Source: Acanthosepion esculentum
Taxonomy: Eukaryota; Mollusca; Cephalopoda; Sepiida; Sepiidae
DNA length: 64,000 bases
Assembly (NCBI GenBank): GCA_964036315.1
Contig: OZ038498.1
Coordinates: 14,451,497 to 14,515,496, forward strand
Reading direction: 5' to 3'
Shown here one piece after another: positions 34,685 through 46,146 of this stretch. Made by a program: the position numbers and the translations under genes. The notes beneath the pieces were generated by a model. It was not told the DNA's origin and did not search any database. It saw only the letters and a list, made by a program, of their open reading frames with translations. Numbering within the stretch: position 1 is the first letter of the stretch; each line of letters opens with the position of its first letter.

Positions 34685-35552
34685 TGTCAGAGAAGCATTA
34701 TCTCGGGAGTTTTTTCCCACAAAGTAATAGTTCTGGTGGAGAAACAGTCTGAGTGGACAGTTTCATATCATGAGGAGAAGGAAGTTCTTTAACTGTGGCC
34801 TTTCGGGGTTGAGTTGAGTTGAATTTTGCCTTCAAGTATCTTATAGCCGAGAAGGTCCACTGATATTGTAGGAAGTTCTATCGTCTCGGGATTTTTTATA
34901 TTAAATATCCTAACGTCCGAATTCCAAACAATAATAACAAAAATAAAGTGTATGCATGTTAAACAAATCATTTGTATTTACAAATATGTTTACATGATTT
35001 TAAAATAATAAAAAAGAAGTAAAATAGTCCCGAGTTAAAGTTTTTGGGGAGTTGGCCCACAGAAAAATATAGGGTTTAGAAAAGATTTTGATTGTCAGAG
35101 AAGATTCACTGATCGTCGGAGCTATTGTTTTTGGAAAGGATTTGTTTGAAATCGCCGAGACATGTTTCCACAGGGGTAGGGTTGATGTGAGATTATTTCT
35201 AGTCGATTCAGCCATTGACAGTGATTTCTCCGAGAAATGAACACCTGTAAAAATGGCTGCGATTGGTGAAAAAAAAAAGATTGATTTGTTATTTTACCGG
35301 ATATCAACCTTTTACAGATTATTTAAAGCCAGATTGTATGGACTTTTGCATTTAATTTTTCTTTTAGACATAATCATTTTTTTAATACAAATATTACTAA
35401 TTAACCCAAAGCTGGGAGAAAAGACGTGGATTCATACCCTTTCCAAGGTTATTTGCCCTTAGGTGAATCTAACGAAACCGACTGCAATTGGAACTCGGCT
35501 GGCTCTCCGATTTCCAATTCCGAACCATTATCCATTACACCATCCGCACATC
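34685..35552. repeat. Left arm of an 865-bp inverted duplication
   Basis: Reverse complement of 38044-38904 along its length: the phrase GGAGAAACAGTCTGAGTGGA at the outer end and the SINE S2 copy (about 35300-35552, minus) at the inner end. Arms are 868 and 861 bases, diverged by scattered substitutions and small indels. Confidence 0.85.
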
Positions 35553-35689
35553 CAGGCGTACAGCATCTGCTATTGACAAGCGGTCAGCCATCTAGGTACT
35601 GACAAAGCTCGACGTTGCTTAACTTTGGTGATCGTACGAGAACCGGTGTTTCAACATGACAAACTGCTAATGTAAATCCGAAAAGAAGG
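35553..35689. other. Spacer between inverted arm and satellite
   Basis: Continues S2-like flanking phrases (compare CATCCAAGCTTACAGGATCT at 16307 with 35549-35570). No gene. Confidence 0.4.
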
Positions 35690-36545
35690 ACGAAGATCCG
35701 ACAGGAAGGTCTCTGCTCGGGAGATTTGGAAGTTTTGAAAAGCGTGGAACCACAACATAATTGCTGGTCCTGGGTATGACTATAAACTACACCCGGCAGC
35801 AAGGCCTCTGCTCGGGAGATTAAAGGTTTTGAAAAGCGTGGAGCTACATCTTAATTCCTGGTCCTGGGTATGACTATAGACTACATTCAGCAGCAAGGCC
35901 AGTGCTCGGGAGATTGGATGTTTTCAAGAGCGTGGAACCACATCTTAGTTGCTGGTCCTGGGTATGAATATAGACTACATTCAGCAACTAGACCACTGTT
36001 CGGGAGATTGGAGGTTTTGAAATGCGTGGGGCACATCATAATTGCTGGTCCTTGGATTCACTATGAACTACATCCGGCCAAAAGACCTTTGTTCGGGAGA
36101 TTGGAGGTTTTGAAAAGCGTGGAGCACATCATAATTGCTGGTCCTGGGTATGATTATGAATTACATCCGGCAGCAAGGCTTCTGTTCTGGGAGATTAGAG
36201 GTTTTGAAGATCGTGGAACCACATCTTAATTGCTAGACCTGGGTATGACGACATACGATATCCGGCATCAAGGGCCTCTGCTCGCGAGATTGGATGTTTT
36301 GAAAAGCGTGATACCAAATCTTAATTGCTAGTCCTGTGTATGAACATAAACTACATCCAGCAGCAATGCCTCTACTCGGGAGATTGGCAGTTCTGAAGAG
36401 CGTAGAACCACCTCTTGGAGGTTTTGAAGAGCGTGGAACCACATCTTAATTGCTGGTTTTGTGTATGACTATAAACTACATCCTTTAGTAATGCCTCTAC
36501 TCGGGAGATTGGCAGTTTTGAAGAGCGTGGAACCACCTCTTAATT
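35690..36545 (-). repeat. 94-bp satellite derived from repeat B, about 9 copies
   Basis: The block CTCGGGAGATTGGAGGTTTT recurs at 93-95-base spacing (35711, 35806, 35900, 35994, 36087, 36181, 36276, 36370), with one 125-base step to 36495 that contains a 31-base internal duplication. The monomer is the reverse complement of the distal part of repeat B (17800-17890 and 29000-29100). A single monomer lies at 46745-46840. Confidence 0.9.
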
Positions 36546-36745
36546 GCCAACAATACATATGTATAGTAAAATGGCCTGCGATACATTTTTTAGCAGATTT
36601 ACTAACAATACATCTTATCTGTAGTTGAAGGCCTACAATTGGATTCAAAATATATTTAGTTGAAACCATAAAATTGTGTTCAAAATATTTAGATTTCTGC
36701 ATTAAATAACCCATAAAGGTGTGGGTATGCCGGAAGCAAGCATTT
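36546..36745 (-). repeat. Repeat B body adjoining the satellite
   Basis: GCATTAAATAACCCATAAAG and GTGGGTATGCCGG are the reverse complement of the repeat B tail, so satellite plus body represent one expanded copy. Confidence 0.65.
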
Positions 36746-37287
36746 GGATTACGAAATGAAAAAAAAGAAAAGAAAATCAATGTTTGTAGAAAATCCGGTG
36801 AAAGTGAAAAAAATATGAAAATAGTTGAGAGAGAGAGAGGAGGGAGGCAATAGAGGAAGAATTTTTTTTTTTAATGTAAAAAGTAAATCTGATAGAGAGA
36901 GAGAGGGAGGGAGAGGGAGAGATTGAGAGAGGAGGGGAGAAGAGAAAGTGGTGTGAGAGAGAGAGGGTGGAGGAGGAGAAGTAACGGTACCAATTACTAC
37001 TGCCAGATTGGAAGTTTTCGCGCCGTAATTTGTTCAGTTGACAAGCAGACGCAGCCACTTCCCAACCCGTAAATGGAAATGACACGAATGATATCGCCAC
37101 ATTAAATACGCCATTTCCGATTAGGGGATGAGATATCTTTACAAATATCAGACAAATTACGAGTTGCTTCCCTTGTGCAAGTTTATCATCCCAGGCTGAA
37201 ATTATTTTACTGTAGTCTTTGATCAATTTTCTTGTGGAATACTCTGAAATTCTTGCACACGCACACGCATACAAAACGCACACACAC

Positions 37288-37341
<54 letters not shown>

Positions 37342-37740
37342 ACACACACACACAAACGCGTAAACATAAACACACCTTATTATACACCTTCACAAATGCA
37401 TACACACAAGCATATAATAATAATTAGCCGAAAACCTGTGTTGCAAACATTGTTATGAATAAATTTATTTATTAAGGAGGAACAAATGAAAAGATATGAA
37501 ATTGACAACTTTTCCCATTTTACTTAAACAGACGTTAGACACTTCTTTCTTTCTTTCTTTTAGTTTCTCACTGAAACCAAGTAGTGTCTCTGATTTTGTC
37601 ATTTGCGTGTTTTGTCAAAACGGAATAGTTCATCATTAATTATGAGGTATTGGCAGGGCGTATCGGTCGTGTGAACTAACTGAGGAACTAACAAACTGAC
37701 GAAGGGAGAGATAAGCAGAATTATAATAACGATAATACCT
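36746..37740. other. No gene; GA-rich and (CA)n tracts
   Basis: GA-rich 36825-36975, (CA)n 37276-37352, short (TTTC)n 37536-37560. The 198-residue minus frame here is built largely from these tracts. Confidence 0.6.
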
Positions 37741-37900
37741 ACTCGTTTTCCGAACGCACCCGTGTGCTAGGGCGGTTAGACAATCTTTAGCTAGTGACGC
37801 CTGCCCAGGAACATTTGTGATTCTTCAACAACTACATGGCCCACCTGCAAGTTATGCTGCAACTACGCTGAACGGACCTTAGTCACTGTTTCTGAAAGAA
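37740..37900. repeat. Dispersed repeat, similar to 5860-6000
   Basis: TGGCCCACCTGCAAGTTATG, GCTGAACGGACCTTAG and ACCCGTGTGCTAG correspond to phrases at 5860-6000. Diverged. Confidence 0.5.
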
Positions 37901-38040
37901 ACATGTGTCGGCGATTTCAAACAAATCCTTTCCAACAACAATAGCTCCGACGATCAGTGAATCTTCTCTGACAATCAAAGTCTTTTCTAAACCCTATATT
38001 TTTCCGTGGGCCAACTACCCAAAAACTTTAACTCAGGACT
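37901..38040 (+). repeat. Partial direct copy of the inverted-repeat arm
   Basis: Matches 38433-38560 (ACATGTGTCGGCGATTTCAA to AAACTCAGGAC-type end) and directly precedes the right arm, so part of the arm is present twice in the same orientation. Confidence 0.8.
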
Positions 38041-38043
38041 CAC

Positions 38044-38904
38044 GATGTGCGGATGGTGTAATGGATAATGGTTCGGAATTGGAAATCGGAGAGCCAGCCG
38101 AGTTCCAATTGCAGTCGGTTTCGTTATATTCACCTAAGGGCAAATAACCTTGGAAAGGGTATGAATCCACGTCTTTTCTCCCAGCTTTGGGTTAATTAGT
38201 AATATTTGTATTAAAAAAAATGATTATGTCTAAAAGAAAAATTAAATGCAAAAGTTCATACAATCTGGCTTTAAATAATCTGTAAAAGGTTGATATCCTG
38301 TAAAATAACAAATCAATTGTTTTTTTTCTCACCAATCGCAGCCATTTTTACAGGTGTTCATTTCTCGGAGCAATCGCTGACAACGGCTGAATCGACTGGA
38401 AATAATCTCACATCAACCCTACCCCTGTGGAAACATGTGTCGGCGATTTCAAACAAATCCTTTCCAACAACGATAGCTCCGACGATCAGTGAATCTTCTC
38501 TGACAAGTCTTTTCTAAACCCTATATTTTTCTGTGGGCCAACTACCCAAAAACTCAGGACTATTTTACTTCTTTTTTATTATTTTAAATTCATGTAAACA
38601 TATTTGTAAATACAAATGATTTGTTTAACATGCATACACTTTATTTTTGTTATTGTTGATTGGAATTCGGACGTTAGGATATTTAATATAAAAAAACCCC
38701 GAGACGATAGAACTTCCTACAATATCAGTGGACCTTCTCGGTTATACGATACTTGAAGGTAAAATTCAACTCAACCCAGAAAGGCCACAGTTAAAGAACT
38801 TCCTTCTCCTCATGATATGAAACTGTCCACTCAGACTGTTTCTCCACCAGAACTATTACTTTGTGGGAAAAACTCCCGAGATAATGCTTCTCTGCTTCTC
38901 TGAC
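38044..38904. repeat. Right arm of the 865-bp inverted duplication
   Basis: Starts with the SINE S2 head GATGTGCGGATGGTGTAATG (plus strand) and ends ATAATGCTTCTCTG; reverse complement of 34685-35552. Confidence 0.85.
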
Positions 38905-39927
38905 AGTATATTGCAAATTATTTTGAAAAGTTTTCCCCCTGTTATATAGGAATAAAGTGTCGCTGCCGACACTGGAGTTTGAACACAGATCACCAGAGAG
39001 CAAACACAGGCGATCCCATTTTGAATAAGTAGATCACGTGATGGTAAAGGAAATGTATATATGGGAATTAGAAAGTACTATTACTGTAAGTGTTATTCGA
39101 AGGCGTCTGACACAAGTATAGTTCAACGGCGTTACTATTTTTGTGTCTACGATTACATAGTCTCTAATACAACGAGCATTACAAACGTGACAACGAGTAT
39201 TCGTTGACATCACAAAACCCCCTTTGTGCAAACCAAAGGCTTTCCACAATCCAAGATACTTGAAAAAAAGCATTCGAATACATAAAGGCAAGTTCACTAC
39301 CGCTGTTAAAATTTCAGATGATTAATTCTTAGTACAAATCTTAGCCTCTGAACTCGAGTCATATTCTTAAATAGCCTCGTCAGATCGAATCTTTTGTATG
39401 GATGCCATGCATGGCACCCAAATAGTTCAGAAACATTTAAATTGTCAGGTGTATACACCCGATATCTCAGATCTATAATTAAAACATGGCTTCAAATGAA
39501 TTAAATTTGTAGGTCTTAACCGTAACCAGGCTTTTTTGAAACTCGTGAACTGGCGCAACAGAATCATAAACAACAAAAAAACAAAAAAAACTGAAATAAT
39601 AAAAAACACACGACTTGAGATGAAAGCATCAACAATTAATATGAATAAATATGTAACTCGAAGATAAAATAATAATATAGTAAACACATTGACGCTCCAC
39701 ACGACTTCGAACAAAAAGTTAGGAAGGCAACCTCCCCATAAATACTAGAAAAAGCGGAAACTTTGAGTAAACATGTGAAAACCTATTTTCATGACAAATT
39801 TTTTTAATAGAAAGATTGTATACATTTCTACCGACAGTAACACTCGTTGCTCGGACAATGAATGAGAAATGTTTCCACGGATGATATTAGCATTACTATA
39901 AACATTTCTGTGTTTTTTGTTTGTTTG

Positions 39928-39930
<3 letters not shown>
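38905..39930. other. No gene recognised
   Basis: Unassigned, moderately AT-rich. The minus frames 39034-39297 and 39445-39714 were read and match no family known to me; the latter is strongly hydrophobic because of AT-rich composition. Confidence 0.4.

Positions 39931-40006
<76 letters not shown>
39931..40006. repeat. (GT)n microsatellite
   Basis: About 36 uninterrupted GT units. Confidence 0.95.
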
Positions 40007-40008
<2 letters not shown>

Positions 40009-40495
40009 ATTTTTTATTTATTTTTTTGCTTTTTCTTACGGTGATTCAACTCCACCATGCTAGATCTACAGAGTTGAGTCACCGTCGTATTCCAATTATA
40101 AGGGAAAAGTTCCACTTAGACGGATTTTTCCAAGAACTGCTACTTTGTTGATCAGACTCTCTCGTGAATGTTTCCCTGAACATTACAATCTTAATCTCTT
40201 CAAGTTATGGGGCAATCCTTATCTATCCTTCTTATCGTCATAATCTTCACTTCCTATCACCTACTCTTGCATTCATATCACACATTAACCACCTCGAGTG
40301 GCTCTTGAGCCTTTTATTGAGTAAACTTTAGTTAAACGTTTATTACTTCTGATTCATCACGTAGGTCCATGTATTCGTATACAAACCCTGCTCCAAACGA
40401 ATAAAAATTAAAAAAAAAAATAACATCATGGTTAGATATTTTTTGCGACTTTAAAAAAAAGATTTCCATCTAAATATGTAAAAAAAACAAAACAT
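40007..40495. other. No gene seen
   Basis: Unassigned DNA. Confidence 0.5.
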
Positions 40496-40498
40496 ACA

Positions 40499-40640
40499 GC
40501 TGAACCTCGGTTTACGAATTTAATTCGTTCCTGAAGCCTGTTCATAATCGGAAATGTTCGTAAACCGAAACTATTGTCTAAATAGAAATCAATGTAAAAT
40601 GGATTAATCTGTTCGTGAGCCGAAGATGATTGCTTATTTA
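40499..40640. mobile_element. Possible short DNA transposon remnant
   Basis: CTGAACCTCGGTTTACGAAT followed by AATTCGTTCCTGAAGCC, and later GTTCGTAAACCGAAA, resemble a widespread invertebrate MITE-like sequence I recall. AAACCGAGG-type words appear in both orientations. Assignment is tentative. Confidence 0.35.
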
Positions 40641-41100
40641 AACTTTAACAGTACTTTGTCTACAAGTATATACACGAAACTAATGAAAATCATTTAATAC
40701 ATAAAACTAATGAAAATCATTAAATCTAAGAAAAAATACTAAAATCGATAAAATATAGACGAACACTTGAAGTTTTTCATACCTGTGTTTAGGAGAGTTG
40801 ATGGCGTAAATGGAAGACGAAAGAAAGAGATGTTATTGTTTGGATAAGGGGAAGGAAAGACATGATCGTCTCTTTATTTATAAGCATAGTACAGATCGTT
40901 GATTTTGCCATCTGAAACTGAGAAGGAAGAGAAAATATCATCAACAATTGTTTTTCTCTCAACTTTTCTTTGTCCTTTACAAGTATCACTGCTAGTTTTC
41001 TTTGGAGCCTTGACTGGGGACTTATGAAGAGAAACAAAAGCAGTGGAAAGTACAATAAAATGTTTAATGGATGTCAGTTGTCTCCAGTTAATTCCCCTCT
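40641..41100. other. No gene seen
   Basis: Unassigned; overlapping short frames on both strands lack recognisable domains. Confidence 0.4.
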
Positions 41101-41109
41101 TCAAGTTCT

Positions 41110-41247
41110 CCACTGCCTTAACCAGGTATTGAACTCACACTCTTTGGGATATGGCACGTGGAACTAGAACAGTCTACCCAAGTGAACAAAATAAAAGGGT
41201 TCAGTTCGACATTCCAACCACCTGAAGAAGGACGGAGCGTACAATGG
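41110..41247 (+). repeat. Half of fold-back element A
   Basis: GGTATTGAACTCACACTCTT (tRNA-like loop remnant), TGGCACGTGGAACTAGAACA, then ACATTCCAACCACCTGAAGA. Only the right arm is present and it runs into the 107-bp tandem array. Confidence 0.75.
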
Positions 41248-41990
41248 CCGAAGCGTTGTAATAAATATGGCGACAAAGATGAGGACAATAGTGCGAATAA
41301 TGTAAATAATGTACATAATACCTCATCTCAGAAATATAGACAGATATTGAAATGCCGAAACGTTGTAATAAATATGGCGACAAAGATGAGGACAATAGTG
41401 CGAATAATGTAAATAGTGTACATAATACCTCATCTCAGAAATATAGACAGATATTGAAATGCCGAAACGTTGTAATAAATATGGCGACAAAGATGAGGAC
41501 AATAGTGCGAATAATGTAAATAGTGTACATAATACCTCATCTCAGAAATATAGACAGATATTGAAATGCCGAAACGTTGTAATAAATATGGCGACAAAGA
41601 TGAGGACAATAGTGCGAATAATGTAAATAGTGTACATAATACCTCATCTCAGAAATATAGACAGATACTGAAAGGCCGAAACGTTGTAATAAATATGGCG
41701 ACAAAGGTGAGGACAATAGTCCGAATAATTCAAATAGTGTACATAATACCTCATCTCAGAAATATAGACAGATACTGAAAGGCCGAAACGTTGTAATAAA
41801 TATGGCGACAAAGATGAGGACAATAGTCCGAATAATATAAATAGAGTACATAATACCTCATCTCAGAAATATAGACAGATACTGAAAGGCCGAAACGTTG
41901 TAATAAATATGGCGACAAAGATGAGGACAATAGCCCGAATAATGTAAATAGAGTACATAATACCTCATCTCAGAAATATAGATAGATACC
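41248..41990 (+). repeat. 107-bp satellite, seven copies, from fold-back A
   Basis: CCGAAACGTTGTAATAAATA begins at 41248 (variant), 41355, 41462, 41569, 41676, 41783 and 41890: exactly 107 bases each time. The first unit is contiguous with the dispersed element, showing that the array grew from its distal segment (AATATGGCGACAAAGATGAG to CAGAAATATAGACAGAT). Confidence 0.95.
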
Positions 41991-42046
41991 AAAATAACAT
42001 AGACTAAGCTACTAAAATGGAAGCAAATGCTTCACTATAATATGTA

Positions 42047-42068
42047 CACCTTTGTGCAAATTAATTAT
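42047..42068. repeat. Extra Tc1 inverted-repeat end
   Basis: TACACCTTTGTGCAAATTAA lies 52 bases outside the complete end at 42098, a second copy of the same transposon terminus. Confidence 0.65.
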
Positions 42069-42099
42069 ACAGGAAGACATGGGGTGCCATGATCATCTA

Positions 42100-42664
42100 C
42101 ACCCTTGTGCAAATTAATTGAAACAAAACGAATAATTCCGTTAGTATTAACTTTTTTTCGTATTTTTCCAATGAAACAGGATCCAGTGCACATGTTAGTA
42201 CTCTTATGTCTATTCCATGCGGTCTTTCCTTGCAAATTGACCACAGATTCTCGATTAGATTTAAATCAGGAAAGTTTCCGAGCCAGTCCATAGTGCTTTG
42301 ATTTACTCACTGGCAAGGCTTGCCATTGTGTTCGTGCAGCGATCCAATTTTCGTATGCTTCCTTGGAGTAACGTCCATCGCAGACAATGGCCGTAGGACA
42401 ACTAATCGACAGTCGAGACAATAGTGTCTGGGCGTGATAAAAAAACTGATGTAATCATGGATGACGTAATATTTTTCAAGACCAAACAAATTTCATCCTA
42501 CACCTCGAAAAAAGATTTATATTACTGGACATCACTGCAAATGACCTAATTTGAGGAAAAAATAGAAATTCATTAAACCCTGTAACTCCAGTTGTTCTAA
42601 AACTGACCGTATGGTGAAAGAAAGAAAACTAAAGCGGTTGTTTCAATGAATTTGCACAAGGTTG
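42100..42664 (-). mobile_element. Deleted Tc1-like transposon with both ends
   Basis: TA at 42098-42099 and 42665-42666. Ends CACCCTTGTGCAAATTAATT and, inverted, CAACCTTGTGCAAATTCATT. The minus strand encodes the transposase tail in two frames: CDGRYSKEAYENWIAARTQW, then MDWLGNFPDLNLIENLWSIC. NFPDLNLIENLW is the Tc1 NSPDLNPIENLW box carrying the second catalytic Asp. The first Asp and the N-terminal DNA-binding domain are missing. Non-autonomous relic. Confidence 0.8.
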
Positions 42665-43240
42665 TATCTAGGCAGTAACTCTGCATTAATGCATGTTTGT
42701 TTAAAAACTATTTCATTTTTCATTTTTGTACTTATCCTTTCCTGTTTACGCGTCAGTGAACGTTACTACATCTAATAACTACTCAGAACGTTTTTCATCA
42801 AGCGGTTTCGGTTATTTGTTTAGCTGTCATCAAGGTCCAACATGCTAAGGGATAACAAGTCTGATTATAAATGGTATTTGTTTCGTTTTTTTTTTGTTTA
42901 AATGTTGGCATCCTAACGTTGTACATCGAGACAATGCTACGTTCGCAAAAAAGAGAGAGAAAAGGAAAGGGAGAGAAAGGGAAAATATAGGCGAATCTAT
43001 TGCAGCTTTACCAGGGAATTGCTTATTGTAGAAGGTCTTCAAGGATCTGAAGCCTTTTACTTCAGCTAAGTTCGCATCGTATACATGTGCTATGTACGAG
43101 AGACTAAATACTTCCACTGCTTGCATGAACACTAAATAAGGTTAAATAAAAGTTCTTTTTTTTTCATTCCACCCTCCCCCACCCACCAAAAAAAATGAAA
43201 TAATTTTTAAACCTCGGAATTCTATGTCTCAGCTGCGAAT
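42665..43240. other. Unassigned; one 95-aa minus frame
   Basis: Minus frame 42845-43132 (MFMQAVEVFSLSYIAHVYDA...) has balanced composition in its first 50 codons, but I recognise no family. Otherwise nothing. Confidence 0.25.
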
Positions 43241-43249
43241 GGAGAAAAT

Positions 43250-43516
43250 TTAAACGGCACTTATTGGATTGAGTAAGTGAATGCATTTCGGATCTGGGTG
43301 TGGGAGAGATAGCACAAAAAGACAACATTCAGTAAAAGCTACAAAAGACAGAGAATTGTGAGGGGCCATAATCACCAACGTCCTAAAGGGATACGGCGCC
43401 ATAGAAGAAGAAGAAGAAGAAGAAGAGGGGGAGGAGGGGAGGAGAAGGAGGAGGAGGAGGGGAAGAAGGAGGAGGAGGAGGGGGAGAAGAAGAAGAAGAA
43501 GAAGAAGAAGAAGAAA
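43250..43516 (+). pseudogene. LINE-B 3' end with (GAA)n/(GAG)n tail
   Basis: GGATCTGGGTGTGGGAGAGA, AGCTACAAAAGACAGAGAAT and CCTAAAGGGATACGGCGCCA match LINE-B 3' ends, and the tail turns into GAAGAAGAA and GGAGGAGG tracts (43406-43516). Coding sequence is lost. Confidence 0.7.
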
Positions 43517-44260
43517 CATGAATTAGTTTATCAGTAATAGATCTGTTCAAGCTTTCTGCCAAATGCTGTTTTTTTTTAAATTTTCAATGATAATTTTTAA
43601 AACTTTTATTTTGCACAAGGATCCAGATCGATAGATTTGGTTTATAAACGCGATACTAAAAGGCAATTGAATCTTTAATAATTTCTCCGTCATCAAAATG
43701 GCCGAATTAATTCATCTGAATAGACTATTTTCTTTCTGTACAGACTTCAAGCGAATTAAAAGTCAACTATAAAAAAAGTAAGTTATGAAATGAAGTATTG
43801 CTATTTCAAAGAGTAAATCCGAGAACATTTGGAATTTAACAATAGGATTCTTCTGATATCGAATTAAATAAGCGCTTATTTTCAGCCTTGCAATGAAACT
43901 TGTTTCTTTATTTTCAAAAATAAATTCACATTAATTTAATATCTAAATTTTGTATTCGTTTTTGTACTATTGTACTCCATTTTAGCTGTATGGAGCTACA
44001 CTATCTTATGAATCAATTGACATAGCTCGGTTTAATCTTGCACGAAACTAAATTGAAGTGATGATTGACTTACGTCAATCTTCCCCGGGCGTATGTTTTA
44101 AAAATCTAAAGTTGGAACTCTAGCGTTTATCTGTTTATTTTTCACGAACGCAATTATCTCAGCCATTACGGCACGATTTTCTTTGTTGTTGTTTTGATGG
44201 GAAAAAAAAACTATTTCATTCTTGCTGGTAAAGAAGGTAGAAAGACGAAGAATATCAAAT
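43517..44260. other. AT-rich DNA downstream of the chitinase gene
   Basis: No gene or repeat family recognised. Confidence 0.5.
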
Positions 44261-44430
44261 TTTATTTAGCAATCTATACAGTTAACTGGTCACAAATGTT
44301 GACACTGGTTAGTAACACTTGCTTCGTCTGGTCAGCGGTTGTAGGTGGAAAAAGGTATATAAAAGGTTGATATACCGAACAAGATGAAGCTTGTTTTATG
44401 TCTTGCGCAACGTAGGATTTATTTGCAGGC

Positions 44431-44436
44431 TTTATT
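44431..44436 (-). promoter_or_regulatory. Candidate poly(A) signal of the chitinase gene
   Basis: AATAAA on the minus strand, 243 bases after the stop codon. Others lie at 44418-44423 and 44261-44266. In AT-rich DNA this hexamer is common, so which is used is unknown. Confidence 0.3.
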
Positions 44437-44678
44437 AATAGGGACAAGTCTATAATGATAAAGCTAATTATAAAATAAGGAAATTTATAAAATGTTATAA
44501 AAAGTTTATAAAATGAAAGAAGTTGATGAATGAAAGGTAGAAAAAATGGATAAATTTGAACCGAATCCAAATATTTGACTGTGATCTTATTTTTTAAAAA
44601 AGGCATCAGTTCATGTTAGGTTTGATCGATGGATCAAATGATCAAGGTGACAGGAATTTTCGGTAGTTTGCTTTTGTT

Positions 44679-44848
44679 TTAGGCACAGTTTGGAACCAAA
44701 TTCTTGTAGTTGCAGAGTTTGAGCTCTCTGTCAAATCGAGTGTTGGCTGGACAGGTTAGGACAAAAGCCTGCGACTTGAGGCAAACAATGAACACTTTGC
44801 AGTTGTCTGGAACGTAATAGATGCCATCCAAGCGGTAAGTGCAATCAA
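44679..44848 (-). CDS. Chitinase, terminal exon: CBM14 chitin-binding domain
   Basis: Last coding exon of a secreted GH18 chitinase. It encodes a complete peritrophin-A (CBM14) domain: after the split Phe codon come DCTYRLDGIYYVPDNC, KVFIVCLKSQAFVLTC, then PANTRFDRELKLCNYKNL, VPNC, A and TAA. The six cysteines are spaced 13, 5, 9, 12 and 8 residues apart, fitting the CBM14 pattern, with the aromatic residues expected for chitin binding. The acceptor is strong: a pyrimidine-rich tract ending TTTTCCAG immediately before 44848. The exon starts in phase 1, matching the donor of the exon at 58447-58666 (T + TT gives Phe). CBM14 domains anchor chitinases to chitin outside the cell. Exon pairing is inferred from phase, strand and the usual GH18-linker-CBM14 order; no transcript was available. 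Confidence 0.88.
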
Positions 44849-44849
44849 C

Positions 44850-44989
44850 TGGAAAATGAAATAAAAATGAAAATAGATCAAATAAATGGTTTACAGTGTT
44901 TGCATGTTCATTTTCTATTATGTCTATGTAGACAGTGTCAAATACGCAATTTGAATTTAATATAGGAAGGAATTTTGAAAAAGTTAAAA

Positions 44990-44995
<6 letters not shown>
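44850..44995 (-). other. 3' end of the chitinase intron
   Basis: AT-rich intron sequence leading to the acceptor. The rest of the 13.6-kb intron is occupied by the repeats listed up to 58446. Confidence 0.6.
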
Positions 44996-45025
<30 letters not shown>

Positions 45026-45063
45026 GAACCTGTTAAATCTATCTATCTATCTGAACCTGTTAA

Positions 45064-45107
<44 letters not shown>

Positions 45108-45118
45108 GAACCTGTTAA

Positions 45119-45166
<48 letters not shown>

Positions 45167-45177
45167 GAACCTGTTAA

Positions 45178-45225
<48 letters not shown>

Positions 45226-45279
45226 GAACCTGTTAAATCTATCTATCTATCTATTTATCTATCTATCTATCCCTGTTAA

Positions 45280-45361
<82 letters not shown>

Positions 45362-45450
45362 GTCTAAAGCTGTTAAAGTCAACTATATATATATATCTAT
45401 CTATCTAAAGCTGTTAAATCCAACTATCTCTCTGTCTAAAGCTGTTGAAA
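44996..45450. repeat. (TATC)n minisatellite with GAACCTGTTAAATC spacers
   Basis: (TATC)n runs are separated by GAACCTGTTAAATC about six times; a (TA)n block (45325-45358) and diverged AAAGCTGTTAAA spacers follow. It lies in the chitinase intron. Confidence 0.95.
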
Positions 45451-45489
45451 TCTATCTATCTGAATAAAAAAGTAATTTGGAAAATATAT

Positions 45490-45595
45490 TTCTTTGTCAT
45501 TGCCGACGCCTATCATGGAATTTCGAATCGAACCCTCTATTTAAACGTCGGCAAAGAAGATGACGATAACAGTCCGAATAATGTAAATAATGTAA
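45490..45595. repeat. Fragment related to fold-back element A
   Basis: AAGATGACGATAACAGTCCG and AATAATGTAAATAATGTAAG match the distal segment of element A. Confidence 0.6.
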
Positions 45596-45659
45596 GTTTC
45601 TCCTCTCAACCTCTTTTTCTCTCTCCCCTTCTCGATATGTTTATATATATTCAGTTGGT

Positions 45660-45732
45660 CCACATCTATCTATCTAGCTAGCTAGCTCTCTCTCTCTATC
45701 TTTCTCTTTCTCTCTCTCTCACACACTCTCTC

Positions 45733-45800
<68 letters not shown>

Positions 45801-45869
45801 GATAGATAGATAGATATCGCATGGCTAACCACACTGATTAGCTGTGATACAGCGAAACAGTCTGTGGAT

Positions 45870-45925
<56 letters not shown>
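45660..45925. repeat. (CTAG), (TC)n, (TA)n and (GATA) tracts
   Basis: Composite microsatellite. 45823-45870 between them matches, inverted, the phrase at 48597-48640 (ACAGTCTGTGGATGAC), a dispersed-repeat edge. Confidence 0.85.
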
Positions 45926-45928
<3 letters not shown>

Positions 45929-46101
45929 CAATAATATTAACATGTTCGGAGAAAAAAGAAAAAAACTTACCCTCTATTTTACACTGTCCCCTTCGAAGTA
46001 GTCTTCTGTTTTCCTTTTGGTTGGCTATTTGAACTACTCACAAAGGATATGTAGAGTAACTGCAAATGTCCGTACTACATTCTATTTCACCTATCTATCT
46101 A

Positions 46102-46146
<45 letters not shown>

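Noticed and set aside
36777..37373. 198-codon minus frame with Cys/Val and Ser-rich parts
   Set aside because: Built from (CA)n and GA-rich tracts; no domain or splice evidence.
41158..41412. Protein starting MELEQSTQVNK
   Set aside because: The frame lies in fold-back repeat A and its 107-bp array; similar frames appear at each copy of the repeat (18633, 24834).
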